From Anastatus disparis (taxonomy: Eukaryota > Arthropoda > Insecta > Hymenoptera > Eupelmidae), in the NCBI GenBank assembly GCA_017163975.1, contig JAFFSR010000229.1:14030001-14094000 (forward strand): a DNA stretch of 64,000 nt, in the 5' to 3' direction. The first letter of the stretch is position 1; every line of letters begins with the position of its first letter. This document shows, piece after piece, positions 29,701 to 43,500 of the stretch. The translations under genes and the position numbers were made by a program. The notes beneath the pieces were generated by a model, which saw only the letters and a list, made by a program, of their open reading frames with translations, had not been told where the DNA came from and searched no databases.

Positions 29701-32700
29701 TATGTTCAAAATCTGAGATGCGTCGGATTCGCAGTTATGGTACTAGAGAGATCTTTTAAAGGGTGAGTCAAAAAGTTTTTTAAAATCAACAACTTTAAAC
29801 CTTTAAAATAAACAATATTTTTCTACTGATGATATTTTGTTTTGTTAAAAGTGGTAAAAACGAAGTTTGTATTGAAAAAATGTCATTGATCTGTTGTTAT
29901 TTTAACGAGACATTTATCATCCAAGAATTACAGAAGATTATCGTACAAAAGAATGCGGAATGTAACTATTGCATTAATTTCGCCATTGCGCTAACAAAAC
30001 ATTATGGTTTATACAGTTAATAATACGCGGCGTCGCGAGCGACGTAAATATTTATCCAAGACTTATAGATATAAATTATCGCATTTCTGGACTTTTTATT
30101 ATAGCATACAAACATTAAAGGAATACAGAAAAAAACATTCCGATGCAATGCATAATAATACTTAAACAATTTCTTACGCTACATATGAGACAATGACTTC
30201 TTTTTGTCAACAAACAATTATTAATTATATAATTATTGAGAAATATAAAAAAAAAGTGGAAGCTTTGGTGTTTTGCATTTGCATTTTATCAGACGTTTGA
30301 AGTGAATCTGTAAAAAATGCCATTGATGCGTCTGACCTTGAATTACAGAGTTTTGTTTTTTTTTCATTTTGTAATATGTTGTTAGTGCAAAAATACCGGC
30401 TCTGCAAGATTCAATTTTCAAATGCACGCGCGGCATCGAAGCTTAATCGAGCACGTTGACGCGTAAAAATGAGTGCCAGTCGAGCCTCCTTGTATTATAC
30501 ATATATAGCGTACGTTATGCATCTCCTTTGCCTGATGCACTTTCCCCCTCACTCTGTACACTCTCGCTCGATTTATTAACAACTGAATATAATGTAAATG
30601 TAGTAATTCGGTTTTTCTTGTCACTTACATAGAGATTTTGAGTTAAACTTCTAAATTGCTCTATTTTACTGTGTTTCTATTTTTCAAATAATTATTTTGT
30701 TTTTATTATATATTCTGATGGAATTGACAATTGTTTAATGTAAAAAATTATTGCTCACTTATTACTTGAAGAAGATTAAAAATTCTTTATACATATTTGC
30801 AATAAAAATTTATATGAGCCAAATACTTTTGATCAAGACTGTCCCTTAAATTTGACTTTAATGCAACGGGAAGGTGCAAATAATCGAGCCCTTGATCGCT
30901 GCTTCCTCGAATGCGACGTAAATGCGGTTAAAAAATAAGAGAAAAAGAAAATGAAGAACAGAGTGTCGAATAAAACGAGCGTTCCTTAATTAACGCGAGC
31001 GCTAATGAGCCAGTGTACAATTGTTTGGCGCCTGGTTTTAACGTCGCACCTCTGGTTTATCAAGTAGTGCTATATACATGAAATTTCATTCGTAAATCAT
31101 TAATGTTTATTGTCTGCAAAGACTGACTTGGAAGTTGAAAGCTTATTATGTTATTTTATTATGAGCTTCCTCGCGCTAATCATTAATAACCAGTTTTCTT
31201 TGCGTAATAAACAATTAACAAACTCGCGATTTACAAGCTACGTGAATTTGCGCTGTTTTTCTCAGATTTTTACTTATTGAAATAGAGTAAAAAACACAAT
31301 ATATTAAATTATAAGTATATTGGTTAAATTTCTAGAGAAAATTCCCGAGTACAATAAATATCCAACAGAGTGTAACAAAAATGCAAGTTACAAGTAATAA
31401 TATCGTTAACTAAATTAACTCTTTTTACAAAAGTAGAGAGCAATAAATTATTGTAGACAAAATAAAATCGAACCTTAATAAAACAATCCGAGCAGCAGAG
31501 AAAGAGAGAGAGAGAAAAATTCTCAAGCGTGCAAATCAATAAACAAACAGTAAAGCCGGCGCCTTGTAAATAAAGAACTCCGCGAGCAAGCGGGACAGAG
31601 AGAGAGAGAGAGAAACATTAACTATTGCGCGTAATTCAGTACACGTATAGAAAGAGGAGATCGCTACCGATTTATGTTGAGAAAGCAATTGTAAGTTTTG
31701 CTTGTAATAAATGCTCTGTTCAAAACATATGTGCGCGTACACACACCTTTGCTCTCTCTCTCTCTTCTACTTCTTTTACTTGCTAACTTCTCCTCCTACA
31801 TCGGTTCTGTCGGCTCTCTTTGCCTGTACGCTTTGAAATTGAATGATGTTGCCAAGAGGCGGTTTTAACTTACTGGAAAAACGACTGCTCAGTTAGTTTA
31901 TAAAATAAAATTCAAATTTTATTATGTACGCTAAGGTTACTGTAACTTGCTAGGTTTTTTTAATAATAATTTACAAAAACCTTTTTTAAAGCTGTTTATT
32001 CGTTTACTTTGTAACTTACATTGCGGTTAGAATAATTTAAGGAGTAAAGTAATTTACATGAATATTATATTATAAAAATCTAATTTTTCAATTTAAACAT
32101 CAGATAAAATTATTAAAAACTGAATTTTTCATTATTTTAAAATGCAAGATAAATAATTATTTAAACGACATTAATATATGTTCAAATAATTATTAATAAA
32201 TTAACTAATGTTCAAGAAACAAATTTATAGATAATTCTGCACTGAATAAAGAGAAGAGTAATAAAAAATAATGATAAAACGAAAAGTCAAAGCAAGAGTC
32301 ATACAATTGCAGTGCATAGCATGTACGCGAGTACCTATAACGAAAAAGGTATAATACTATAACATCGGCCGGCTTGGCTACTTGCACGTCGCGGCAATTA
32401 AAGCAATGCGATGGTAATCTGAGAATCAACTCTCTTTTCAAAGTCTGAGAGAGGAGAGAGAGAGAGAGCGCACACTATACACGCATTACGATTTCATGCC
32501 ATTATTCCCTTCTCTCTCTATCCCTTCGCTTGCCGAGATGATAAATGCGCCTTCGGTGTTTTCAATGTGTGAGCTTTTGAATTTTACCTCCCTCCCCTAC
32601 TCTTCGTGTTTTGCGTACGTACAACACTTTTGACGCTGATTTATACCGAGGAGAGGATTCATGCCGGATTCTTACGTGATAGCCGAGTTTTTGGAACTTT

Positions 32701-33436
32701 TCTTTGAGGACGATCTTTGTTGCCTTGATGAAAAATTTCTCATTTCGGTTAGAGTACATTTTGAAATATTGGTTTTTGTATTAAAAAATTTTGAAATTTT
32801 AGTGATACATACAAATCCAGAATACAATCAATACATTCATGCCTTTAGCAAATAGTCAAAGAGATCTTGTGAATTTTATTTGAGAATTATATTTCTATGA
32901 AATTCCTATTGATTCTTTGATTGGATAATTTTCCATATATATTTTTAAATTATAGTAAAATATAATAAATTTGTTTTAATAATTATATATGTATAAAAAT
33001 TACAATGATAGCAAATTCAACTTCTTTTTAGTTTTAGTTATTGCCATTTACATTGACGTAAAATGGCATTAAAAATCTCATACATTTTGAAACCTACACC
33101 TGATGTAAAGATAACGTAAAAGTACTTAAGAAATTTAAACTTTACAATTCTATGCTATTATAGTTGAACATGCAACTTCAATTTTTAAATACCATTTTAA
33201 TTGACAACATAATAATGCAATGCCTATAATAATAATACCAATAGTTATTTATTTATTCTTGACTAATAGTAGAATAGAAATTTTTCGTATTTCATTTAGA
33301 AAAGGAAATACTTTGAAAATGAAATGCTGCTCACGTAGTAGAATATAATTGAAAATATATAAGTCCCCCTCATTAAATTGGAAAGCATTAAAGCAATTAA
33401 TCGGCGGTAAAACGAGCGATCTATACGCAAATATAT

Positions 33437-33459
33437 ACAACAACAACAACAACAACAAG
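33437..33459. repeat. (CAA)n microsatellite
   Basis: About seven CAA units. Minus-strand runs of Leu, Val or Cys in the overlapping ORFs are translations of this repeat. Confidence 0.85.
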
Positions 33460-34537
33460 TCGCATGCAATAGTCGCTGCACGCCCGATGATGAATCAGTC
33501 CGTTATACAGTATCTCTCCTTGTGGTAATACAAGATGTACATTTACACGCTCATTGCATAATAATAATATGCTGACCGCACTAGAAACGAGAAACTTTAT
33601 ATCCGCGAGCATAACGTGTAATGCTCTTTCCACCTTATTCTTCTTTTTTTTTTCCTTATATAGTTTCTATACGACTCTTTGCGTGCAGAGTTTTAGGTAT
33701 ATTACAAGTTACTTACTTATATATAAATACTACGCCAATTTTTTATATGTCAATGATTATTATTTTATTACTATGTCTGGGAATTGTTAAATTTCGACTG
33801 TTTGCTTGCTTTCTCTTTTAAATTAATATCTTTTTACTATCTTGGGAATGGGAAATTGATAAAATTTTAAACACTTATTGGTAAATATTCATAAATATTA
33901 TTTGTTTTTATACAATAATTGCTTTAGGAATTTACATTCTATGCCATTTTAGGATAATATTGAGATTTCGGCGATAAATTAATATGTTTATCCATTTAAT
34001 CAAGCAGATTAAAAATTAATAAATTCTAAATAAAGATTTAATATTCGTTTAAAGTGAAATTTAATATTGCTTGAAATTCAAATCCTTAATTATGAACTCT
34101 TAAAATGAAGTTTCTCACTGACTTTATGAACATATCAAGTCAAAGCGATTCTCTCTCCTTGGCTCGTATTTCCATAAATCTCAACACACCAAATATCTTC
34201 TTATAAAAAAGTCTCTTTAGACTTTTAATCCTTTAACAACATCTATCGCGTGGTTATCGTTTATTAAGCGGCGAAATCGATAAATTTGCCGAGCAATATG
34301 TTTCTCGGCACGGTTACCTGCAATTACCCTGCAATATCCATGAGCCAACGCTTTTTACTAAATTTATCGCGCCAAGATAAATTTATTTAAAACGCAAATT
34401 ATTTTAAATGTGCAAGCTTTATAACGGGCTTATAAGGGGGCCATGATGATGTTTTTTTTTTTTGTAAATTTTATTTCTCTTTTTTTTTTTTGATCGATGT
34501 GATTTTAATGCAATCGTTTGCTCTCCGCTTGTTTCAG

Positions 34538-34583
34538 GTTACCACAGCTTGCCGTCTTAGCGAAGATTTTGTGCCTCCTGATG
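34538..34583 (+). CDS. Fgf8: FGF8-like exon: signal-peptide hydrophobic core
   Basis: The acceptor is a pyrimidine-rich run ending GTTTCAG (AG at 34536-34537) and the donor is G|GTAAGT at 34584. The 46-bp exon opens with one base completing a split codon, then reads LPQLAVLAKILCLLM and stays open into VVMCGAASSA of the next exon. Together these form a typical signal peptide with a plausible SSA|V cleavage site directly before the FGF core. No ATG lies upstream in this frame before a TAA at 34506-34508, so the start must come from another exon. The simplest case is a 5' exon ending in AT that completes ATG with the first G here. Exon reality rests on splice sites, phase match and the signal peptide it creates; the reading frame of the core is independently fixed by downstream exons. 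Confidence 0.75.
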
Positions 34584-37500
34584 GTAAGTACAACACCTTT
34601 TTACTCTTGCTGAATTATTATGATGCATCGCCATTATTCTGTTAAACGCAATACGCAGATTTTATTTCACTTTTTAAGTAATGTTATATATTGCTGAGAA
34701 TTATTATTTTTTTTTTTACTCGTACTTTCACTATCTTACGATTTTCCGTACGCCTTTTCTCTTGTAATAAATTCTTCAATAAACAAACAGATTTGTAAGA
34801 GCTTATGATCGTTTAAGAGATACTTAAACATAAAAAAAATCTCATAAATTTAATAAATATATTGGAACAAGAGTTTTATATTTCGAATATTTTTTGCGTC
34901 ATACTTTTAATGATATATTCATTTTATTTGAATTATTGTTATTTTTAGTTTCAATAAAGCCAAATGTGTATTGAAAATTCACTCAAAATCTAAATTGAAA
35001 AAAAGTACATAACATTAAGAGGAGGTCACGTATCTCTGTCCTTTTCTAATCAAAGAAATGATTTTTTCACAAAAACTAATAACTTTATCAAAAAATTAAG
35101 AGAAAGCCGCATCTTGTATCAAAAAAAGCAATATTTTCTTTGATAAGAAAAAATTAATTTTATTGCTTCGTTCTCAAGAAAACCTTGAAAAACCAAATTG
35201 TCCATCCTAACCTCTATGATTTAAGTTTTTCAAGGTTTTCTTGAAAACGAAGCAATAAAATTAATTCTTTCTTCTCAGAGAAAATATTGCTTTTTTTATT
35301 ACGAGATGCGGCTTTCTCTTCATTTTTCGCTAAAGTTATAAGTTTCTGTAAAAAACTAAATTCTTTGATTAGAAAAGGACAGAGATACGTGACCTCCTCT
35401 TAAAAGCAAAATGAAAATTCCCTTTCAAATATAATAAGAAATCCTTCATTAATCATAGCACAATTTATGAAGTGTAAAATATTCTGCTCTAGAAAATTAA
35501 TACACAGGCGGATTATAGGTATCGAGGACGACGAGACGTAGTCGTAATAAATGACGCACATACACAACACGTGCCTGCACCTTACTCAATGTTAACTTTG
35601 CGGTATTTACCCGCAAGCATACGGACTTTTACTTTGTCCTGTGAAATGAAAATTAAGAAATTAAAATAGCGCCTACATTGAATTTGTTAATTAGATACAC
35701 TTTTATCGCGAATGCGTGCGTCATTTGGCATTTGATTATTTATCATAGAGACGGATAAACAAGACGCGATTCAAATCTTTGCTCTAAATTTCTTCAATGG
35801 TGTTAAAGTTTGTGACGTTTTTGCGACGAAAAACTCGAATGCGTTATCTGCTTAGCAATCAAATCATTTTTTATTAGATTTTAATACATTTATCTTTGCT
35901 TTTGATATTTTTATCTCAACCTATGTATCATTTTTTTATATTTTATGTATATATATCATTTTATATGATTCATCATAGCTCTAAAAGCTTAGATGTTTTG
36001 ATACTTCAAATTTCTTCAATCATTTTATTATAAATTTGGATGGTGAGTGTAGACGTGTATTGAATTATTAATATGTTTCAAATCTAATTAAACAAACAGG
36101 TGTGATTTTAATCTCCATTATATCCTAGCCAATTTCGAGGTTGAATGTACTTTTATTATATTCAGTTAACGTAATCCTTCCCAAAGATATGATAACTTTA
36201 TTTTTTCATCGAACCAAAAAGATTTAAAAGATAAAAGGAATATTTTGAATATTAAAATATGCAATTCATCTTATACGAAAATAAAAAATTTTTATTCGGA
36301 TATTAAAAAACTATGATTTCTCTATTTAACGTCGTGTTGAAAATATAAACTTTTATAATCTTCTCCAAATTATAGATAATCCGATATTTGGATACATTTC
36401 ATCTAAATATACGTTATAATGATGTGTTAATCCTATAAATAATTTGACACTTATACTACCTTAATACTAAAAAATTTCAATCAATTATGTATAAACGAAT
36501 ATTTAAATTAAATATTTAAAAAATTAATCCTTACGCATAAAAGAAAATGATGAGTTTATCTTCTGGATTGACCTATAAACCACTCGCTCCAAAGACATTT
36601 TTTAGAAGTCATAAGTAATATACACAAGAGTGATCTTTCTTTTTTTTCGTTCCAACCGTTTCAACTTCAACCGAACGAAGAATTCATAGTCTTATGGATT
36701 ATAAGGACGCGCAGAATTACACAGTCCCGTGAGCTCACGAGATGATTTAATCAATATACAAGTGTCGAACCTGTTTCGATTTAATAGTGCAGATAAATTA
36801 AATTTTTTTTTTCTTTATTTTTTATTATTTTTCTTTTTTGGAAAGCAGAAATTCTTTTTTTTTTTACGTGCGAATGTTTTTTTTAATAACATAAATTGCC
36901 TTTTGTCGGCGTTTTCTTATCTCGAGAAATAATATATATATTTTTAAAAGTTTTGATTGAAATATAGCAGTTTAATATAGCCATGAAAAATGTCACCGAA
37001 CTGTGGCTTTAATTAATATTATTTCACATGATTTACATACGCATAATTATAGCATTTCGTTTAACTTTTAACTTCTCGGCAATGATAAATTATAGAAAAG
37101 TTTAATTTTCATTAATAATTTACGTTTATGAAAAGATCCCCAAGTTATTTGCGATCATTTTAACGAAACCGATATCCTTTACGCTTTAATATTTCTTGTA
37201 AACAATCACAATTATCGTTAAAATTAACAATATAACGTTCGGCTAAACGAATATTTTAAAGGTTAATTTAATTAATTAACTTTTCGAATGCAACATTTTA
37301 ATAGCTTTGGTGAAATGATACGAGGATAAAAGAATCGCAGTGATTAATACGAGTTCACGGCCGTGTAACGCGTTAACATTATTAAGATTTTCACGGATTT
37401 CACGAGACAGTTGCCCGACACTTTGTTTAATCAAGGGTATATGTCCTATACGCAGGGAAAATCGGCGCGATAGTAAATTATATTTGCAGTTATAATTGTA

Positions 37501-40500
37501 AATAAAAATTTCACCTGACAGGATTAATGAACGCGGCGATATTTACGATTAATTCATTTACCGTCGGAATTTAAATTTATAATAATGATCGTACGCGCGA
37601 CATTATACGTGTGAAAAAGTAAGTTTTCGAAGTATGCATATTTATATGAATGTGAACGTGTGTTAAATTTATATGTAATGCTTTTGTAAAGGCAAGGGCG
37701 CAAGAATAAAATATTCGTTTATTCGAAATGGATTTTTTATGATAGTTGGGATTTGGAAGACGTCATAGTTTTTGCGAGAGACTAACATAAATTTTTCATA
37801 AACCGTTTGTTTTTTAAAATTTAATGGAGAATGAACTTTTTTTTTTTTATACACAATCTGATACATCGTACGGTTGGCCAAATAAAAATTGACTTATCTC
37901 GAACTGTATAAAATTTTAATGTTATTAGGCGTATGAATAAATATTTTATATGTTTTTTCGCTTAAATTATTTATAAAAATCCTGCGGATTTGATTAAAAC
38001 GAAAGTTAGATGTTTAAATATTTACGTTTATTTTGGACTGATATGTACGGCATTTTTATTAAGTTTAGCATTTATTTTTCATACTAAATTTAAGCCGAAT
38101 TTTATATCGGAAATTACGTCTGAATAATATAATAAGTTGAACGATAAATAAAATTTTTTATAAGTAGTGGGTTTTTTTAAAAAAAGGAAAAACAAGTAAT
38201 ATTGATAAGAATATTGAAACATAAGAAGTTAAAATAAAGTTTATTTCTCGGAATAATTTTTAAAATTTCAGTATCACTTTACATTGCAACTCTGTATAAA
38301 TTGAAAGAATCATCATAAAATCTGATAAAAGTAAGATATCTACCTGAATAGAATATCGCGTATAATCCCTTTCTCGTCCGCGCTATTAAAATCCGTCTCT
38401 CTTTCTTTTCTCGGTTTATCTGCGAGTAGTAGTAGTAGTAGCCCTTCCTTTGCCCGAAAAAGACATTTCGGTTGAGCATACAACATCGCATAAATATGAA
38501 ATTTTTCCTTTGCAAAAGATGCAAAGAAAAGGCAAACGGTCCGCGCGCGAATTTATAGGACGCGCGAGCATAATGTTCTTTATACTCGTATAAAGTAGAT
38601 ATATACGATAGATTTATACAGAGAGACGGAATGGCTTTGGGGTTTGGGGTTTATAGTACGAAATGTGTCGCGTGAATCGAGCGTAAAAGCTTCGAGAAAA
38701 TCTCCTCTTTTCTCTCTTTTTTGGCCCTTTTTTTCTGATAAAAACGACTTTGGGTCATCGAACTCCAGTTGCCGAAAAATTTTCTATATATGAATCGATA
38801 TCTCTCGTACGTGCGCTTGCCTTTTTTCATTTTATACTCTAGTATGGAAAATAGAGAAGGAGAATAAGAGAATTAACGAATTGAATTTGTTGATAGTGAA
38901 AAAGGGGAGGATTATGGGGCCGTCAGATTTTTAATATGGAAGATGTTACGAATAACTGCTAGGATTTTTGCTCGAGTGATATGTTGCCCGTAATATCCGC
39001 ACCATAGGTGTTTCTAGCAATGGCTTTTACCGACAATTGCTATCCCCGGGGCTTTTACACTTGATCATACGTTTTATGGCTTTTATTCCCTCTGTGCAAA
39101 ATTTTCAAATTGTTTAATTTCTTTGAGTGAATTTTACAATCGATACAGAATGGCGCTAAATTTTATCACGATTCATCGCTTAAATATATTTTATTCTTAA
39201 AAATGTTTTACTCCTATCAAATAAATCGATATTAAAGTCAATTTTAGTTAGCATTTTAAAACATATGTATTTTTATGTTTTGATTTTTCTAATAAAATAC
39301 TCAGGTATCTCATACAAAATTTGTAATTGTAGATAGTTTTTGTTAAAATTGAAAATCAAGAAAATACTGTTTAAAAAATTAATAAGCTCTGGTTCATATT
39401 GTAAAAGTACATAGCACAGTTAAACTTGTAAAATAGCTAAAAATCTTCATTTGTCTAAAATAAAAATAAAATTCGCGCTTGACAGAAATATATTTTTGTT
39501 TTTGTTCAGGTGGTGATGTGCGGGGCGGCATCGTCAGCGGTGCGCTCCGTGAGTCTTTACTCGACTTGCAGCAGAGGCAATGTTACCGTGTACGGACGCA
39601 CGGTCAAATCCACAGTGCGTAACGAGCACAATGCACCCTATCGTAAGTATACCATAAGTTACATTTATACATCACACTTTATTTTTTTCTCTCTTCTTTA
39701 CACTATTCCAGATAACCAATTATAACATCAATAATTTACTGCTACTCTCACTTGCGCATCTTCATTTTGTTTCTTTTTTTTCTTGATCATTAGTGCGTTA
39801 TGTAAAGTAAGCCATAAAATTGATTTTACGAAGCACCATTTGTTTCATGACAAATCGTGTTTATGTTTGTGTATTTGAAAATATTTTATTCGCGAATTAT
39901 TGATATTCTCAGATAAATGTTTGCTCGTGCTATAGAAATATTATGTCTATAAATGGTTATCTGGAGTAATAATATATACATCATGAGAAAAAAGAAGTAT
40001 GCATACATAGATGAGAACGAAATCGATGCTTAAAAAAATAGCGCCAAATTAATGACTAGCAACGCATTCATTATACGCATGTGTCTGATATTCTGATAAA
40101 TCGATAGTCGCATTTGCATAAATATTGCCTGGACGATTGAAAAAAAATAAAAGATATTATATGCACCTTCCGAGAAAAGTTAAATATTTATTTTCTTTTT
40201 TTTTCCCTATTCTATATTTGTGAATCTATCTTTTATAAATACCGAAGTAATAATCAGTAATAAAACGAGGGCTTTTAAAAAAATTCAATTATCGACATTC
40301 CGCTGATGAGATATAACGCTAATTAAGATAATCATATTTCAATCGTCGATCTTCCGGAAATTTTCAATATGTTTCTTCCTTTTAAAAAAATAACATGCAC
40401 GTGTATACTAATTTAACCATCTTGATGAATATTCTAATCGATTTCTTTTCTGGGAATCACATATACGTTATTGGCTCATAATCAATTAACGAAAATCCAG

Positions 40501-43500
40501 CGAAGGTTACGATCGATTTCTTTGGGATTAATATCAGTACTAGAAATACAGTGGTATGCATCCTAGATAAGCATTCCTTCATGAGTATAAGCACGTCACG
40601 CTACTATGTGCTTTTAATTTACGACTTTTCTATAGACAGTCCGATCGAAATTCGTCAACGATTCTCTGATAATAAGACAACATTCAATTGATTATTTTTC
40701 TTTTAGAAACATTGTTTTTTATTCATATTTCATGTATATGAAATTTTGAACTTTTTCATATATTTTTTTTTATTTTATCAATTTTAAAGTACAAGTTACG
40801 ATTAATTTATTAAAATCGATATTTAACATTAATTTATTTAGTCAAGACTAATACTTAAAATTTAAAATGATTTTGGTAAATCGAATACTAACTTGGTAAT
40901 TTTTCAAAATTTCCATAAATTTTCAAAGTTTATAAAAAAAATTTTGAGCATATTTACTCATATACACAAAATCGATAAAGGAATAATTAACTGTAAAAAG
41001 AAATTGAGTAGAATGGGAGAAAAAAAAATAAACAGGTACGTAAAATCAACAGAAGCCGCGAAAAATATAAGGTATACTATACCAAGAGTTTCAACGCCCT
41101 TCGATTAGCATAGAAATGCGATCGTAAAAATCTCTTGGAGGCAACTCTCGCACACATTCAACTGCGCATGTATATTATATACTTGTCGGTTTGTCGCGAG
41201 CCAATGGATACACATATATACTCGTCTCGTTTTTTTTTTTTTTTTTTTTTTTTCTCTCTTTTTCATTTACATATGTGTGAGTACGTAACCCGGCAATGGC
41301 CTCAAAAAAATAACGCGAGAAAACACGGAAGTACGCGTATACGGCCGTAGGGATATTTTGCATTTAACAGTCGCGTAAACTTGGAAAAAACAAAAAAGTA
41401 TGACGATGAAGAAAAAAGACAGAGAGAGAAAGAGTAAATTAGTTGAAATCTCATTAAAAGACGGTCGTTTATTTTTTTGTGGTTTTTTTTAACATTCACC
41501 TCGTGCCTAGAGTTAATTATTGGCACTAAAAATAGATTTGCTGATTTGTCTTTTATGAATGATTATTGAATTATGGGATTATTAATAAAAGATTAAATTA
41601 TTTCTCAAAATATTTATTAAAAATCAAGTATTTGTAATTTTAATTTAAATTCAACTAAAATTAATGCAAAAATTCGTTAAAGTTTGTATTTCGTTTTTAT
41701 ACATATTTTGCCAGCATGATTTGTTTTTTAATTTCCTGACTCGATAACATGTTTGCTGAACTTTCTGTAGATTTAGAGCGACTGATATTTGGCAAAAAAT
41801 GAAAATTTGTTTGCTATATATCACAAGTAAAGCAACAACAGCCCTGAATGGAAAAATTCAGCCCTTGCAATAAAAAATATGTGCGTATAAATAAAAAAAA
41901 GTTAAAAAAAATGATTGAAGACGTTAGGTTAAAAAACAAAAGGTTCATGTCTACAAGGACATTAATATTCGGCTAGCCATATAAGATATTCACATATAAG
42001 GCTTATTTTAACGATTCTACGAATCTTTCGAATCGATAAGCGCCGGCCTTTGCGTGTAGAGTCACGGCGTGAGGCCATATTATACATATGAGGATCCCCC
42101 GCAGAGAGTATCCCAAGAACGCTGCCGACACGCTCTTTTTCTAATCGTTCTCCTCTCTTTTCTCTCGACCTCCTTCTTTTTTGCAACCTGTTCGCAAAAC
42201 TATTTCAAGCATGGCTTTAAAACAATTCCTCTCTGTATATGTATAAGCTTTCTATATACACATATATGAGCTTGCTGACAGGACGCATATCGATTTTTCA
42301 TTAGAATATTTCTCTCTTCCTCATATGCTCTTTCAATTTTATTCTTTTAGATCTTTATCTATTGATTTAAATTGCATTCTTTCTTTTTCATTAATTTTTA
42401 TTTCTACTTCAAACTTACTTTTTCTTATTTTTCAAAAGCTCAAGCATTTTAACTTTTGAAAGTTATTTTATTAATCTTATTCGTGTACAAAAATAATCAT
42501 TTCAATAAATAATTGTTTATCGCAGTTAATAAATAGAAAATGAAACTTTTCTAGTTAATAAAATTTTCTTCTCATGAAAGACGTTATGGATAGCACATGA
42601 TATACCTCCTACTTAAATTTTCAAGTCGACACCTTACTTATTAAGGATTTAATTATCCTCAAACTGACTTCTCTGTTGGAGAAGTGTTGGGTGCTTGTTG
42701 GGTCGGCAAAAGCTGTAAGCTGTGATTAGCGTTCCTTTCAACCAGGTAAACCAGACCTTCAGTCACCTGTCGCACCTTTGATCCTTTTTCATACTCATAA
42801 CACACTTGTAGTCGGCAAAATTAAAAAAAAATATATATATATATAAAAAGAGGAAGTCCAAGGTATATATAAAATTGAAGAATGTTTTTTCAAGAGGCTC
42901 AATTAGTCGCGTCCGTCCTCAAAAGATCTCTCTCCACCTTACGTAATTGCTTGGCGCGAGCCGGAGAACCTTGACAAATGCAGACACTTGTTAAATAAGG
43001 AAAATTCTGTAAGGGGAATACAGAATTTTAATAAGATTCTTTGAAATTTCGTTATTCTACTGTTATTTTTTAATGAAAATAATCATATATATTTTTGCTC
43101 AAATACTTTTCTTCGTCAATCATTAGCCTCGTCTAATGCCGCTTGACAAATAATATAATTTCAGCATATAAGCAGTTTTTCGAATAAATTCAATTGATTA
43201 TTTTATTTGTATAAACAAAAACAATAATGATAGGTTCAGAATCTCGTAATAAATTTCTTTTCACGTTACACACCAAGGACAGCAAAGATATAAAGCGCAA
43301 CTCAAATCCGAGATAAAAAACTTCTTGCTAAAGAAAAAGGAAAAAAAAAAGAAATGAAAAAAAAGTCAAAGAGAGAGAGAAGTTGGCGTTCGTTTAGGTG
43401 CTAATGATAGGGTCACTATACGTGCCATATAACAAGATCAACCTTCTTTTTCAAGCCCTCCGTCATTCTTTCTCTTTTTCTCTTATTCCCTCTGTCTCTG

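Larger units (their letters stand above)
14834..34537. other. Noncoding: FGF 5' intron or intergenic
   Basis: No supportable gene. Points of note are CpG-rich patches at 15050-15180, 15520-15640, 18500-18660, 19060-19440, 21660-21950 (with TATATAAG at 21796-21803) and 28180-28560. The last contains TCAAGTGG, a Tinman/NK-2 type site, and TGCCGG/CCGGCA arms at 28501-28522. Two places where AT|GTAAGT could provide a split start codon for the 34538 exon are at 15033/15034 and 24836/24837; neither can be chosen from sequence alone. Confidence 0.55.
34584..39509 (+). other. FGF8-like intron between signal-peptide exon and first trefoil exon
   Basis: This is a 4926-bp AT-rich intron bounded by GTAAGT and TTGTTCAG. 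It contains the fold-back element at 35019-35399, a TAG microsatellite at 38424-38441 and several CpG-containing patches around 37300-37620 and 38520-38700. The short ORFs inside lack protein character. I see no additional exon. Confidence 0.75.

Noticed and set aside
34538..39622. A second open frame across the 34538 and 39510 exons (reads VTTACRLSEDFVPPDG onward)
   Set aside because: It runs into TAA at 39620-39622, inside the second exon, and does not give the FGF core; the other phase yields the signal peptide and the conserved trefoil.
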